NCBI GenBank assembly: GCA_047967505.1 | Contig: CM106539.1 | Strand: one strand, 5' to 3' | From: Dipteris shenzhenensis | Taxonomy: Eukaryota; Polypodiophyta; Polypodiopsida; Gleicheniales | Length of the DNA stretch: 64,000 bases | Shown here: piece after piece, positions 46,340-57,590 of the stretch | Layout: every line of letters starts with the position of its first letter | Position numbering within the stretch: the stretch's first letter is position 1 | Translations under genes and position numbers: made by a program | The notes under the pieces: model-generated | The model's input: only the letters and a program-made list of their open reading frames with translations | The model's database searches: none | Told to the model about the DNA's origin: nothing

Positions 46340-47460
46340 ATACAACACTATTGCAATGAACCATAGCTTTAAACAATTTGAAAAAGAAACTATTAAGGAT
46401 CTAGCTAATAGGTTAAGGAATATATTCAATAGCTAAACTACCTACACATGAACACTTATTCTCCCTATATGTAGGATCCTAAAATGCACATCTCAAAAAT
46501 GGTGTCTATCTCAAGAGATGTGCCACCATAGAAAGCTACACAACAAAAGTAATATATTTGTTGGTAGATAATTGATACATCTACAATGAGAAGGATGCTT
46601 CTGGATTGATGAGTAAAAGTAGCAAGAGTGAGGTTGGGGATGAACAAAACTCACCCCAAATGGATATGAGGATCTAGTTGCATACCTATTGAGGAAAAAA
46701 GGGCTAATAGCCCATGGCTCAAAGACAAGGAGCTCTTAAACCTCAAAGATGTGGCACGTGCATTGGAGAGTATGCTACATGTCAATGTATTGCATATCCA
46801 GTGCAAAATACTCCACACCCACTTGCTCTCACAAATGGTGTTGAGACTATATAAATTACACAAATATAATGAGGCAACTATTTGCTACTAGAAGCCAAGA
46901 TATCATTATGGGAACCAAAACTACAATCAACAAAAACCTATACTAAAATTTCAATCGTCATCATCAGTAAGGTACCCACAAGTGCAAAATACACTAGGAG
47001 GAGAGAAAACTTAGCTAATTTTGGGAAAATAACCGCTATTATCCATTAGCCAACAAATTGTGGTAAGATTTTATAGAATCAAATGAGTTAGAAATGGTGT
47101 CATTTATGTCATATTATGAGGAAAATTTTGACTATATTAAAGATTCTTCTCAATAAACCTAGTCAACAAATAAAAATCATGTGCAAAACATGCAAGGCAA
47201 TGTGTCCAATTCTCAAGAAAAATACACAATGGACCACAAAAAGTTCATGTTTATAGTAAATGGGGGTTTGTAGAATAACAACATGAGGACAAAACCACCA
47301 CATGGTAAAAACATTAAATGCCATAGTGATCATTAGATTGTCCAATGACATGCCTCAAGGAAACTGTATAGATTATGGGACCAAACATCTTTTTGTAGAT
47401 TGTCCTAATCTCTTAGAAGAAAAACAAACTAAAATTGATCGTGATTGGGGAGTATAAATC
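46340..47460 (+). pseudogene. Probable decayed gag with zinc-knuckle remnant
   Basis: KETIKDLANRLRNIFN near 46386-46430 resembles the gag helix before the knuckle. DYGTKHLFVDCPNLLEEKQ at 47375-47430 resembles a CCHC end (C-x2-C-x4-H-x4-C with the first Cys pair lost). Stops and frameshifts occur throughout, and nothing else is assignable. Confidence 0.4.
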
Positions 47461-47920
47461 TCCATAAACTTTGGAAAATGAGGAGATTATTTCAAAAATC
47501 AACATAGTAACTAGAGCACAAGCTCTTGAACAAAATGGAAAAATAATAAATCTCAAGAAACTAGTAGTTTGGCATCAAAGAGTCATGTCTTGAAAGGTAT
47601 GCATAACTTTTTCAAGCCCAAAATAGCTTTGGGGGTGGCAACCGCACCTAGCTTTTCTACACTTAGAAAAGAAAGTTTCCTTTTCAAAGTAACCTTTCTC
47701 TAAATGGAAAGCTTTATGTGGTGCTCCATTTTCATTAATCAATAGGAAGCCCTTGGCATGAGCAAGAGTTTTGTCATGCTATATCTTGAATTTCAGCAAA
47801 TCATGCATGCATAAGCTTTCTACAAGAGTAGAGGCATTGCCTCTACATCATGTTGTTGGCTATTTTTGGCATGCACTTCATTTAAACTATTTACAAGGCT
47901 TATATCTTATGCCTAAGGTC

Positions 47921-47983
47921 ATCCAATTAATAGGGCAAGGCCCTATTAATTGGATGGGAATAGGGCAAGGCCCTGTTCCCATC
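47921..47983. repeat. Twin perfect hairpins with the same loop
   Basis: ATCCAATTAATAGGGC (47921-47936) pairs perfectly with 47940-47955. Next to it, GATGGGAATAGGGC (47953-47966) pairs with 47970-47983 with one G-T wobble. Both use the loop AAG within the core AGGGCAAGGCCCT. The two stems share three bases, so they form side by side. Confidence 0.9.
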
Positions 47984-48649
47984 GGTTGGTGATTCCAAGC
48001 TTTTTACTTACAGCTTCATCATCGACATCAACATCTAGAGTTACATAATTTTTGGACTAAATAGTGTTTACACACTGTTTACGTACTACAATTTACAGTT
48101 GGTGCTACATAGAGGTTGCGGCTTATTATTGGTGGAAAGCTCATTGTGTGAGTTTTTTGACATTTCTTCACACATTTAGCAAGGCAAGTGGATTGCTTGG
48201 GTGGAGATATCTTGCAAGGTGTTGTTGTGTTCTCTAGGTCATCCCAAACCAACAACAAAGCAGTGGCATATGTGGGTTTACATTAGATGTGTCTCATGTG
48301 ACATACAATGAGAAGGCTTCTTCATCAACTTCTCTACATTTTGAAATTTGCAAGGCATGATTCACGACATGTGAGTCATATTCAAGAGGCTATTTTAAGT
48401 TAACTTTAAGCACATGGTGCCATCATGTCTGAGTCCTACTCATCGTTTTGAGTTCAAGGAGGAACTCCCTAGTCCTAATGCAACCACTATGCCTAGTATG
48501 GATGTTCACATGATGTATGTTCCTTCATCAGCTAGTGATGATCTAGGTATTTATCATGAGTTAGTAGATGCACATGAGTTTAATAAATTAATTGCACAGT
48601 TTGATGTGCTAGCTATTGATCATGTGGCTTTAAGTGCTACAGAGTTGGT

Positions 48650-49283
48650 TAGCACTTTTATGAAAGCACAAGTGTCAGGGTTTGGGGGTGTAGACATCTA
48701 AGCTAAGGGTTAATGTCTCTCTTAAAGTAGTACCCTCAGTTACAAAAGGTTCTCCCCATACTACTTCATGCCCACATGATCCCAAAGAGGTGGCAGACAT
48801 GCTTAAGAGCATGAAACCTCCTATCCTTCGGGGTGAGGACCATGAACATAATAAAGGCATGATTAATACTTTCCTAAGTAAATGGGCTGATTTTCATGAG
48901 ATGCAAAACATGCCCCCAATATGGTAAGACCTCACCATACTATCCTCTCACTTTAAGGTAGTTAATTAGCACTTTTATGAAAGCAGAAGTGTCAAGGTCT
49001 GGGAGTGTAGACATCTAAGCTAAGGGTTAATGTCTCTCCTAAAGTCATACCCTCAGTTATTACAAAAGGTTCTCCCCATGTTACTTCATGCCCACATGAT
49101 CCCAAAGAGATGGCAGACATGCTTAAGAGCATGAAACCTCCTATCCTTTGAGGTGAGGACCATGAACATAATAAAGACATGATTAATACTTTCCTAAGTA
49201 AATGGGATGATTTTCATGAGATGCAAAACATGCCCAATATGGTAAGACCTCACCATACTATCCTCTCACTTAAATGCAAGGCC
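48650..49283. repeat. 317-bp tandem duplication
   Basis: TAGCACTTTTATGAAAGCA starts at 48650 and 48967. Both units run through GTAGACATCTAAGCTAAGGG and AAACCTCCTATCCTT to CTCACCATACTATCCTCTCA. Few differences. Confidence 0.9.
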
Positions 49284-49329
49284 TACAAAGGTCATATGAT
49301 GATCTACCTTTTATTCATTCTAATGCACA

Positions 49330-49475
49330 TGTTAAGAACATTGCAACTCATTGTACGCACAATCCAAATGTAAAGAACATTTCAACTTATGTTACAAACA
49401 ATGCACATGTTAAGAACATTGCAACATACAACCTTGTTACAAATAATGCACATGTTAAGAATAGGGCCACCACTT
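49330..49475. repeat. Short degenerate minisatellite (GTTAAGAACATTGCAAC)
   Basis: About four copies of a 40-50-bp unit with CATGTTAAGAACATTGCAAC and TTACAAACAATG. In frame it reads NAHVKNIATYVTNNAHVKN. It lies just upstream of the gypsy RT relic. Confidence 0.7.
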
Positions 49476-49499
49476 CTCCCAATGTTACAAACATTGCTA

Positions 49500-52256
49500 A
49501 CTCTATGGTAAGACCACATGTAAGTGTACAATTTCAAGAGTTTTTTAGGGAATACCAAGATGTATTTCCTAATGAGTTGCTTACGAGGCTTCCTCTCCTA
49601 AACGTGCCACATATCACGGTATTGATCTTGTTCCTGGCACTGAACCCATAAGTAACCTCCATATTGGCTAAGTCAAAGTGAAGCCGTTGAGGTTGAAAAG
49701 CAACTCCTTGATTATGTAAGTCGAGAATTTGTTAGATCAAGTTCTTTGCTATGGGAATCACCAATATTATTAGTGAAGAAGAAAGATGGTATCATGCGCA
49801 TGTGTGTGGACCATTGTCATCTAAATTTGGTTACTATTAAGAATAAGTATCTACTACCAAGGGGGTAGATGAGTTGTTTGATCCACTCCATGGAGCATGC
49901 TATTTTATGAAGATAGATCTCCATTTAGGATATCATTAAGTCAGAATTAGGCTTGCAAATATTCCTAATACTACCTTTAGAACAAGGTTTTCACATTATG
50001 AGTTTTTGGTCGTGCCATTTGGCTTAACCAATGCTCCTCTAGCTACGTTTATGACACTCATGGATAGTGTCTTACGACCATACTTGGGTAAATTTGTTGT
50101 CATCTTCCTTGAAGATATACTTATTTACAGTGCTACCAAGGAGGAGCATTTAGAGCACCTAAGGTTGGTGTTCAAACTTCTTTGCATACATAACTTGTGT
50201 TGCTAAAGAAAGTAAGTGTCAATTTCTGAAGACAAAATTAGTTACTTAGGTCATGCCATCTCATCTCAAGGAGTATATATGGATATGTCCAAAGTGGATG
50301 CCATTAAACATTGGCCATCTCCTAGAAATTTGGAGGAACTCCATATTTTCTTGGGATTAGCAAATTTTTTTGCAAGTTTGTTCATGAGCTATGCAAAGAT
50401 TGTTGTTCCTTTGATCGACCAATTGAAAGGTAAATGTAAGACTTTCACTTATGGTCACAAGCAAAAACAAAGTTTTGACAACAAGCTCAAGGAAGCTTTA
50501 GCCATAGCACCCATTTTGCCGATAGTTGATACCACAAAACCATTTGTGGTTGAGACCGATGCAAGTGATCGAGCTATTTGGGTAGTTTTGCTTCAAGGAG
50601 GCAAACCCATTGCTTTTGAAAGCAAGAATCTTGATAAAGCACATCAAAACTATTCCACGTATGCATGAACAAGAATTGTATGCTATTGTCCATGCACTTA
50701 AGAAGTGGAGACATTTTTGAGATTATGTTTGTCCATGAAAGTACAAAATGTTTCTGGTTTGAAGGGTCGAAAGGCTGTGGGTTGAGATTCTTCATGAGTA
50801 TGATGCTCAACTACGATATCATAAGGATTTATATAATGTTTTAGTAGATGCTCTTAGTCGAATGCCTGCTGAGATTAATTCTCTAGTATTTACAAAAATT
50901 CAAAGTGAATTTCTAGATTCGTTATCGAATCTTTGTGAGCATGACAAGATATACTCCAAAGTTTGGAGCTATGTAAGAATAAGGGATCCTTCTCACTCCC
51001 AAGTGGGTAGTGTTTCAAGTTCCTCCACACTAAGTTCTCCTCCATTGAGTGGGTAGTGTTTCAAGCTCCTCCACACTGAGTTCTCCTCCATTGAGTGATG
51101 AACTAAGATGGATGATGACAAACAAGGACATTAGGTGCCATATTCTATATGAATGTTATGATAGTCTAAGTGTCGGGCACCTAGGCATAAGGAAGACTTA
51201 TGCACAAATTTATTGGCCAGTACAAAGAGGTGCAAGAATATGTTTTACATTGTTCTAAGTGTCAAGGAGGTGTCAAGTGAATAAAGCTGAGTGCCTCAAG
51301 TTAGGTAGGATTATTCCCAATTGAAAGTGTGAAAGTATTTCTATAGATTTTATAGTAGGTTTATTACCAACTACCACACAAGAATACAATTTTGTGTGGG
51401 TAGTCATAGACCGATTGAATCAGATGTGCAAGTTCATTCCCACAAAGTCAACCATTAAGATGCCTGAATTTTTGTTGATCACATTTATAGACTTTATGGT
51501 CTACCTAGCAATATTGTTAGTTGATAGTCACTTTTGGAGGGCTATTTTAAAAGGTTGGGTATGCAGCTCAGCTTAAGCACTGTGGATCATCCACCACAAA
51601 TGGATGGTCAGCATACTAAAAGAGTCAAGATATGATATCGACATATATTAGTAAGAAACAAACAAATTGGGAAGACTATCTTCCAATTCTCAAGTTTGCT
51701 ACAATAGCACGAAGTTTAGCCCATTCATACTTATATATGGCTGTTAGCCTAGATCACTTGTAGTGGTCAGTCTAGCCATTGAAAAATTGCATCATGTCAA
51801 GGACTTTTTGCAAGATCATATGGACATGCTTCAAAATGCTAATTGAAATGTTCGGACAACGGTATAATAAGTATGCTAATGAGAAGCAACATCAAGTAGT
51901 CTTCAATGAAGGAGACTATGTTTTCTATGAGTCCTTGAGCATTTAAAAAGTTTGAAGATGGGACCTTCTCCTAAGTTATAGCCTCGATATTCTGGACCAT
52001 TTAAGATACTCAAGCGAGTTTGTTCCATGGTGTACAATGGTGTACAAATTGGAGCTTCCATCAACTGTCGAGTTCATCCAATTTTTCATGTAAGTCATTT
52101 AAGACAACACTACTACAAGAAGACAATATTGTTGACCAAGAAGTCTTGCTTAATTTTATTGAACTCCTATTTTACCACATGAACCTGAATGTATCATGGA
52201 TATGCATAACCTACGTACATGATGTTGGGGAAACTAAAGTAAGGGCACATTTATAG
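49500..52256 (+). pseudogene. Ty3/gypsy (chromovirus-like) pol relic
   Basis: The plus strand reads FREYQDVFPNELLTRLP (RT entry, 49540-49600), [14 protein letters not shown] (near 49780), [20 protein letters not shown] (50010-50070), then [10 protein letters not shown] with Glu where the first catalytic Asp of the DD pair belongs (50103-50130). RNase H has YLGHAISSQGVYMD and PFVVETDASDRA (50240-50570). Integrase has GHLGIRKTYAQIYWP (51175-51225), SIDFIVGLLPTTTQEYNFVWVVIDR and CKFIPTKSTIK (51335-51460). The end reads YKLELPSTVE-like text and possibly QGHPK...ENT, the tail of a chromodomain (52255-52300, weak). A 46-bp duplication lies at 51002/51048. Many stops. Confidence 0.85.
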
Positions 52257-52304
52257 CAAGGTCACCCAAAAGTGCTAAATCCACCTATAGAGAACACCAA
52301 CACC

Positions 52305-52508
52305 CTAAGAGAGTGTGGTGCAAGTGCACTGCATGTGTGCAGTGCAGAGTGTGTGAGCTTGGAGAAGGTGGTGTACTCGACAGTGGATTCATGTCACAAT
52401 ATGTGACTAGGGTTTAGAGAGTCCTTATTAGTATAGACTATAAACAATGAATGTTGTCCAACCGTCCACTTACTAGGGCTAGCACATTGGGCTTTACCAC
52501 CCCAAAAA
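52305..52508 (-). repeat. C2 copia LTR (minus-strand copy)
   Basis: The reverse complement matches the LTR at 54094-54295: GGGGTGGTAAAGCCCA, CTAGTAAGTGG, and the GCACAC/GTGTGT-rich end. A purine tract AAGTGGGAGG precedes it on the minus strand. The boundary at the left end is accurate to a few bases only. Confidence 0.8.
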
Positions 52509-52599
52509 CCTCCCACTTAAAGGTCAATCTTCCTTTAAGGAGTTTACATGTATAGGGTGTGTATGTTTCTATATATATACATACATGGTAGAACCATGA

Positions 52600-54093
52600 T
52601 CTATTGAAGCCCCAAACTACTCTGTCGTGGTAAGAAGGTCTTGCTGGTGTGAACTTTGACAAGGTCCACTCTCTTGTCCTCCAACACTTCATGTATCAAG
52701 TGATACTTCACATCCACATGCTTTGTCTTTGCATGGAACATTGGATTCTTTGCCAATTGTGTAGCACTCTGGCTATCACAATGCAACAATGGCACCTCAA
52801 CATTGATCCCCAAATCTCCCACTAGACGAGCAAGCCATATAGCTTCCTTGCATGCCTTTGATGCTGCAACATACTCAACCTCTATGGTAGACAATGTAAT
52901 GCATGACTACAAATGAGATCACCATGAGACTACACCTCCAATGCATGTAAAAACATAGCCTGACGTGGACCTTCTCTTGTCCATGTCACTTGCATAATTA
53001 GCATCTGTGTCACACATGCCTCTTCACACTACCAAAACATATGCACATGTCTTTAGTACCATTCAAGTATCTCAAAACCCCTTTCACTGCCTCCCAATGT
53101 TTCTTGCCAGGGTTTGACATAAACCTGCTCACAACACATACTTCAAAAGCAATATTCAGCAATCATAACATACATCAAACTGCCAACTGCAGATGAGTAT
53201 GGAACATGTGCCATTTCAGCCTTTTCCTCCTCAAAACATGGACAATCCTTGCTTGAAAATTTCACATATGGAGGCAATGGAGTACTCAACGCTTTCCCCC
53301 TCTCCATATTGAAATGCTTATTAAGCACTTTGTAGAATGGGACAAGTAAAGCAACTTCTTGCATTTCTCTCTTTGAATACGCATACCAAGTATATGGCTG
53401 GCATCTCCCATGTCTTTAATGTCAAAATTGGCACTCAATTTTGACTTCAAGGCTGAAATGTTATGCCCCACCGGCAATCAACATGTCATCCACATAAAGG
53501 ATCAAAATCAGGAAGCTACCATCCTTAGCTCGCTTTGTGTAGAGGCAATGATCCACATCACTGCATTTGTAACCTTAAGAGAGCATGAATGAGTGGAACT
53601 TTTGATACCACTCCTAGGGTGACTATTTCAAGCCATAAAGACTTTCTTACCTTGCACACCGATGACTCTTTGCCCTTCCCCACAAACCTTTATGGCTACT
53701 GCATGTACACATTGTCATGAAGATCACCATGCAAGAAAGATGTCTCGACATCTTACTAGACAAGTTCCATGTCCTCCCTGGCAACCAATGCAAGCACACA
53801 ATGCAAAGTTGTCATCTTGACTACTGGTGAGAATATCTCATCAAAGTCTACACCTTGTTGCTTAAACCCTTTAGCAACAAGTCATGCTTTGTATTGCCAT
53901 CTTGAGGTCTATTGATCTTCACCTTGTATACCCATTTTCATGGCAATGCCTTTTTATCTTTAGGCAATCGAACCAAATCCCATGTTTGATTCTTATGCAG
54001 TGAGTCCATTTCAAATTGCATAGCCCTCTCCCACTTTACCTTTTCATCCACTGACATGACCTCTTTGTAGCATGAAGGCTCCCCACAATCTAT
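52600..54093 (-). pseudogene. C2 copia RT-RNase H relic, minus-strand copy
   Basis: Minus-strand reading: DCGEPSCYKEVMSVDEKVKWE (RT start, 54000-54085), [31 protein letters not shown] (near 53850), FLHGDLHDNVYM (near 53730), the YVDD region (near 53500), and RNase H with VEYVAASKACKEAIWLA and HCDSQSATQLAKNPMFHAKTKHVDVKYH (52650-52890). It stops at 54093 exactly at the TG of an opposite-strand C2 LTR. It retains about 100 bp of RT motif A region that the plus-strand copy has lost. Confidence 0.88.
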
Positions 54094-54295
54094 TGTTGGG
54101 GTGGTAAAGCCCAATGTGCCAGCCCTAGTAAGTGGGCAACCGGACACCATTTTTGTTTGTAGTCTATACTAATAAGGACTCTCAAAACCCTAGTCACACA
54201 TTGTGATAGGAGTCCACTACCGTGTGTATCGTCTTCTGCAAGCTCACGCTCTACACTGCACACATGCACCACACTTGCATCACACACTCTTCAAC
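54094..54295 (+). repeat. C2 copia 5' LTR (plus-strand copy)
   Basis: It starts TGTTGGGGTGGTAAAGCC and ends CACTCTTCAAC (the expected final CA is altered), followed by a primer site. About 202 bp. Confidence 0.85.
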
Positions 54296-54309
54296 TAGTA
54301 TCAGAGCCT
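54296..54309 (+). other. C2 primer binding site, one base altered
   Basis: TAGTATCAGAGCCT: the initiator-Met site TGGTATCAGAGCC with G changed to A at position 2. Confidence 0.85.
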
Positions 54310-55131
54310 AGGGTTGCTCAGGGCTGTGCAAGTATTCTTCATAGCAACGTGTGAGATTCAACGTGCACGGGGATCTTGGAAAATACTTTGGGCAAGCAAT
54401 GCTCGACAACCTCAAATTTTCAATTTGAGCTCGTTTATGCCTCCGTTCGAGCTTTGTTCCCACACACATCCTTGTAATTTGGTATGACTACAGCAAGGTA
54501 TACAAGTGTACAGGTGTACAAGTTACAAGTGTGTAGGTATATAGGTTGTAGGTCATAGGTATACAGGTTGCAGGTTGCAGGTTTTAGGTTGCTTTGGAGT
54601 GCTGACAAGTTACAGTGTGGACAATTTATCTGTGCTACTGGAATTTTCATTCTTGACAGAAATCTTCTATCTTGCTGATCTCAAGCTGAGATCAAAATTC
54701 TGTTGCAAACAAAGTGTGATCAGTTGTATATTGGTCACAGTGTATGGTGTTGTGTGGCCACGTTAAAAATTGCCAGCCCTTGTAAGTGTTGTGAGGTTTT
54801 TTGAAGCCTTGTGGTGTGAGTGCCTTGGTAAAGCACCACAAGGTGGATTAGGTACTCTGGAGTTACCTTTGACAGAAACCTTGCCATTGGCTATACAATA
54901 AATTGTGGTCACTTATAATTGCATTTGCGAGTTGTCCTTATGGACATTGATTTATGCTTAGTTGGACCATGTGTGATGGTTGTGCTATCATTCATGCCTA
55001 GTCTTTGACCAATTTTGGTGTGCTTGTGTGGTGATAGTAATTTCTATTTTTTGGTCAATTTGCGACCACCAAGTTCTGCCCAAAAATTAGATTTTTTGAT
55101 TTTCTGTTATTTTTGTTATTCTAGGGTATAG
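54310..55131 (+). other. C2 leader
   Basis: About 820 bp between primer site and gag start, with a minisatellite-like run of CAGGT/TAGGT and GTACAAG motifs at 54495-54595. No other feature. Confidence 0.6.
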
Positions 55132-56266
55132 ATGGCATCATCTTCAGACAATACCATGTTTAATATTGAGAAATTGGATGGTACCAACTTCCCTTTCTAG
55201 AAGGAGAAGATTTATAATGTTCTTGTGCAAAAAAAGCAATTTAAGTTAATCAAGCAAAAGGGTGTCAAACCAGAGGGGGTATCATAGGAAGATTGGCAGG
55301 ATTTGGATGCCATTGTCCAAATATGTCTACTTCAATGTCAAAGATAAGACCACTAGCTATGAGTTGTGGCAAAAATTATGTGACCTATATGAGAAGCAAA
55401 GTGCAGCTTCTCCAGTCTACTGGCTCAATGGTTGACCTTAAGATGATGGAGAGGACTTCTATGTCAAATCATCTTAATGAGTTTAACACTATTTTTAGCC
55501 AGAACACTATATTAGAGAATTTGGGAATCTCCCAAGTCCCACTTTCAAATTATGGGTTAAGATTTGGCCATGTGGCCAAATCATGGCCCCTTATTTTAAA
55601 GTGGGGCTTGGGAGGACTCCCTAATACAATGTTTAGGGTGGATTACACTACCAATGAATGGGTTAAGATTTGACCAGATGGCCAAATCTTAACCATGTTG
55701 GGAATTCCCAAAATATATGAAAATTTCCAAATTCCCTAATATAGTGTTGCCAATTGTCTTCGCAAGGTATTACAGTTTTAGACCCTATAAAGGCTATCTT
55801 CTTATTGGTTACATTGCTAGAGAGCTGGGATACCTTTCGTATAGCTCTCAATAATTCTGCCCCTGCCAGTGGTTTGACAAGTGCAAATGTTGAAGGTAGT
55901 TTGCTAGCAGAGGAGGTAAACAGAAAAAATATGGAACTAGCCAAAGGTTCCAATGCTCTCATGGTGAGAGGGAGATCCAGTACAAAGGGGAAGTCTACAA
56001 CAATACATCAGTCTCGTAGCAAATCTTGTGGCCCTAGAAAGAATGTGGAGTGCTATTACTACCATAAAAGGGGTCATATGAAGAAGGACTATGAGAAGCT
56101 CAAAAATGAGAAAGGAAAAGAAAAGAAGCAGGATGACAGGAAAATAAGGTTGAGTGTGAATATTGAAGAAGTCAATTCTATTGAGGATGGGGAGATCCTC
56201 ATCTCCCACTTGGATGTAGCTATGCTTATAGCCATGGATACTCATGCACTCAGTGAACTGGATCAT
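55132..56266 (+). pseudogene. C2 gag, interrupted by a MITE
   Basis: ATG at 55132 gives MASSSDNTMFNIEKLDGTNF, then a stop. Further readings are YFNVKDKTTSYELWQKL (55330-55385) and LMRXTSMSNHLNEFNTIFSQ up to the MITE at 55503. After it, GITVLDPIKAIFLLVTLLES continues, then a degenerate knuckle CYYYHKRGHMKKDY (56050-56092; two Cys changed to Tyr, both TGC to TAC). It is out of frame with the protease that follows. Confidence 0.85.
55503..55748. mobile_element. MITE, 246 bp, inside C2 gag
   Basis: The ends are inverted repeats AACACTATATTAG-R-GAATTTGG (55503-55524 and the complement at 55727-55748). The flanks GCCAG (55498-55502) and GCCAA (55749-55753) are a near-perfect 5-bp duplication. Removing the element restores gag as IFSQLSSQGITVLD. 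Inner inverted repeats GGTTAAGATTTGGCCA make it strongly self-complementary. There is no coding capacity. The superfamily is not certain; the CACTA-like end is a coincidence unless a 3-bp duplication can be shown. Confidence 0.8.
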
Positions 56267-57590
56267 TGATTCGGGTGCATCTTTTCATGTTACTCCACAT
56301 AGGGAGTGGTTCAACACATATGATGCTTCACGAAAGGGATGTGTTCACCTTGGAAATGATTATGCATGTCAGAATGTAGGAGTTGGCAACATGCTACTGA
56401 GGTTCCAGAATGGCTCTTCTTTCATCTTGAAGGACGTCAGACATATACCATAGTTAACAAAGAGCATGATCAGTGCACGACAATTGGATGATGCGGGCTA
56501 CCATTGCTGGTTTGGTGATCACACATGGGTGTTCCCTTGTTGTAGCTCATGGGTCAAAGTGTGGTACTTTTTACATAGTTTATGTATCTGATGTCAAAAA
56601 TCATGTAATCTATGTAACCAAGCAGCCAAATGTTTCATTGTGGCATCACCGGTTGGGTCATAAGGAATGAGAGTACTATCTCATTTTGGTTATGTCCCTG
56701 CATTCAATTTTTCTGATTTCTCTATGTGTGAGCATTGTTTATATGGTAAACAAACAAAGTCACCACATAGACTAGGGGGTAAGCACAAGAGTGAACCTCT
56801 AGAGTTGGTACATAGTGATCTATGTGGACCTATGCCTATGACATCTTTTGGTGGTGCTTCTTACTTTGTCACTTTTATAGATGATTTCTCACGCAAGGTG
56901 TGGGTATATCCTTTGAGGGTAAAGGATGATGTTTTGACAGTGTTTCAAAATTTTGTCACACTTGTGGAGAATCAATCTAGCAAGAAGGTTAAATGCCTTA
57001 GGATAGACAATGATGGAGAGTATGTGTCAAATGCTTCTCAATAATTTTGTGATTCCAAGGGAATCAAAAGGGAGTTGACTGTGCCTTATACTCCTCCACA
57101 AAATGGAGTGGCAGAAAGGATGAACCGTACTATCTAGGATAGGATGCGTAGTATGCTATCGAATGCTGGTGTGTCCAATGGATTTTGGGCAAAAGCAGTG
57201 TGTATTAATGTCCATCTTATCAATAGATCTCCTAAAAAGGTTTTGGGTGATAAGGTGCCATAAGAGATATGGTCTGGTAAGAAACCATCTTACAAGCATC
57301 TTAGAGTCTTTGGCTTCTGCGAGGCGTTTTGCCATGTTCCAAAAGAGTTTCGGGACAAGTTGGCTCCTATATCAAGGAAATGTATTTTTCTTGGCTATGG
57401 TGATTTTAGAGAGATGGGATACTATTTATGGGATCCAAAGGCTAGAAAAGATGTTCGCAGTCATGACGTGTACTTCAATGAAGAAAAGATACCTAAAAAT
57501 CCTATTCCTAGTGTGGAAGTGAGGAGGGTCATTTTTCATGATGAGGATGGACATGAGCATGTTGGATAGAATGCTAGTCAAAATGGTGCA
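56244..57590 (+). pseudogene. C2 protease and integrase
   Basis: Protease: NWIIDSGASFHVTPHREWF (active Asp 56268-56270). Integrase finger: SLWHHRLGH, then (after a frameshift at 56666) CEHCLYGKQTKS. Core: LVHSDLCGPM, FIDDFSRKVWVY, RIDNDGEYVS and [14 protein letters not shown] (about 56810-57130). Then KCIFLGYGDFREMGYYLWDP and DVYFNEEKIP. All three integrase acidic residues are present, but stops and shifts at 56453, 57042 and elsewhere disable it. Confidence 0.88.

Noticed and set aside
55503-55748. Assignment of the MITE to the CACTA superfamily from CACTATATTAG
   Set aside because: The inverted repeat extends two bases further out (AA) and the flanks suggest a 5-bp, not a 3-bp, duplication.
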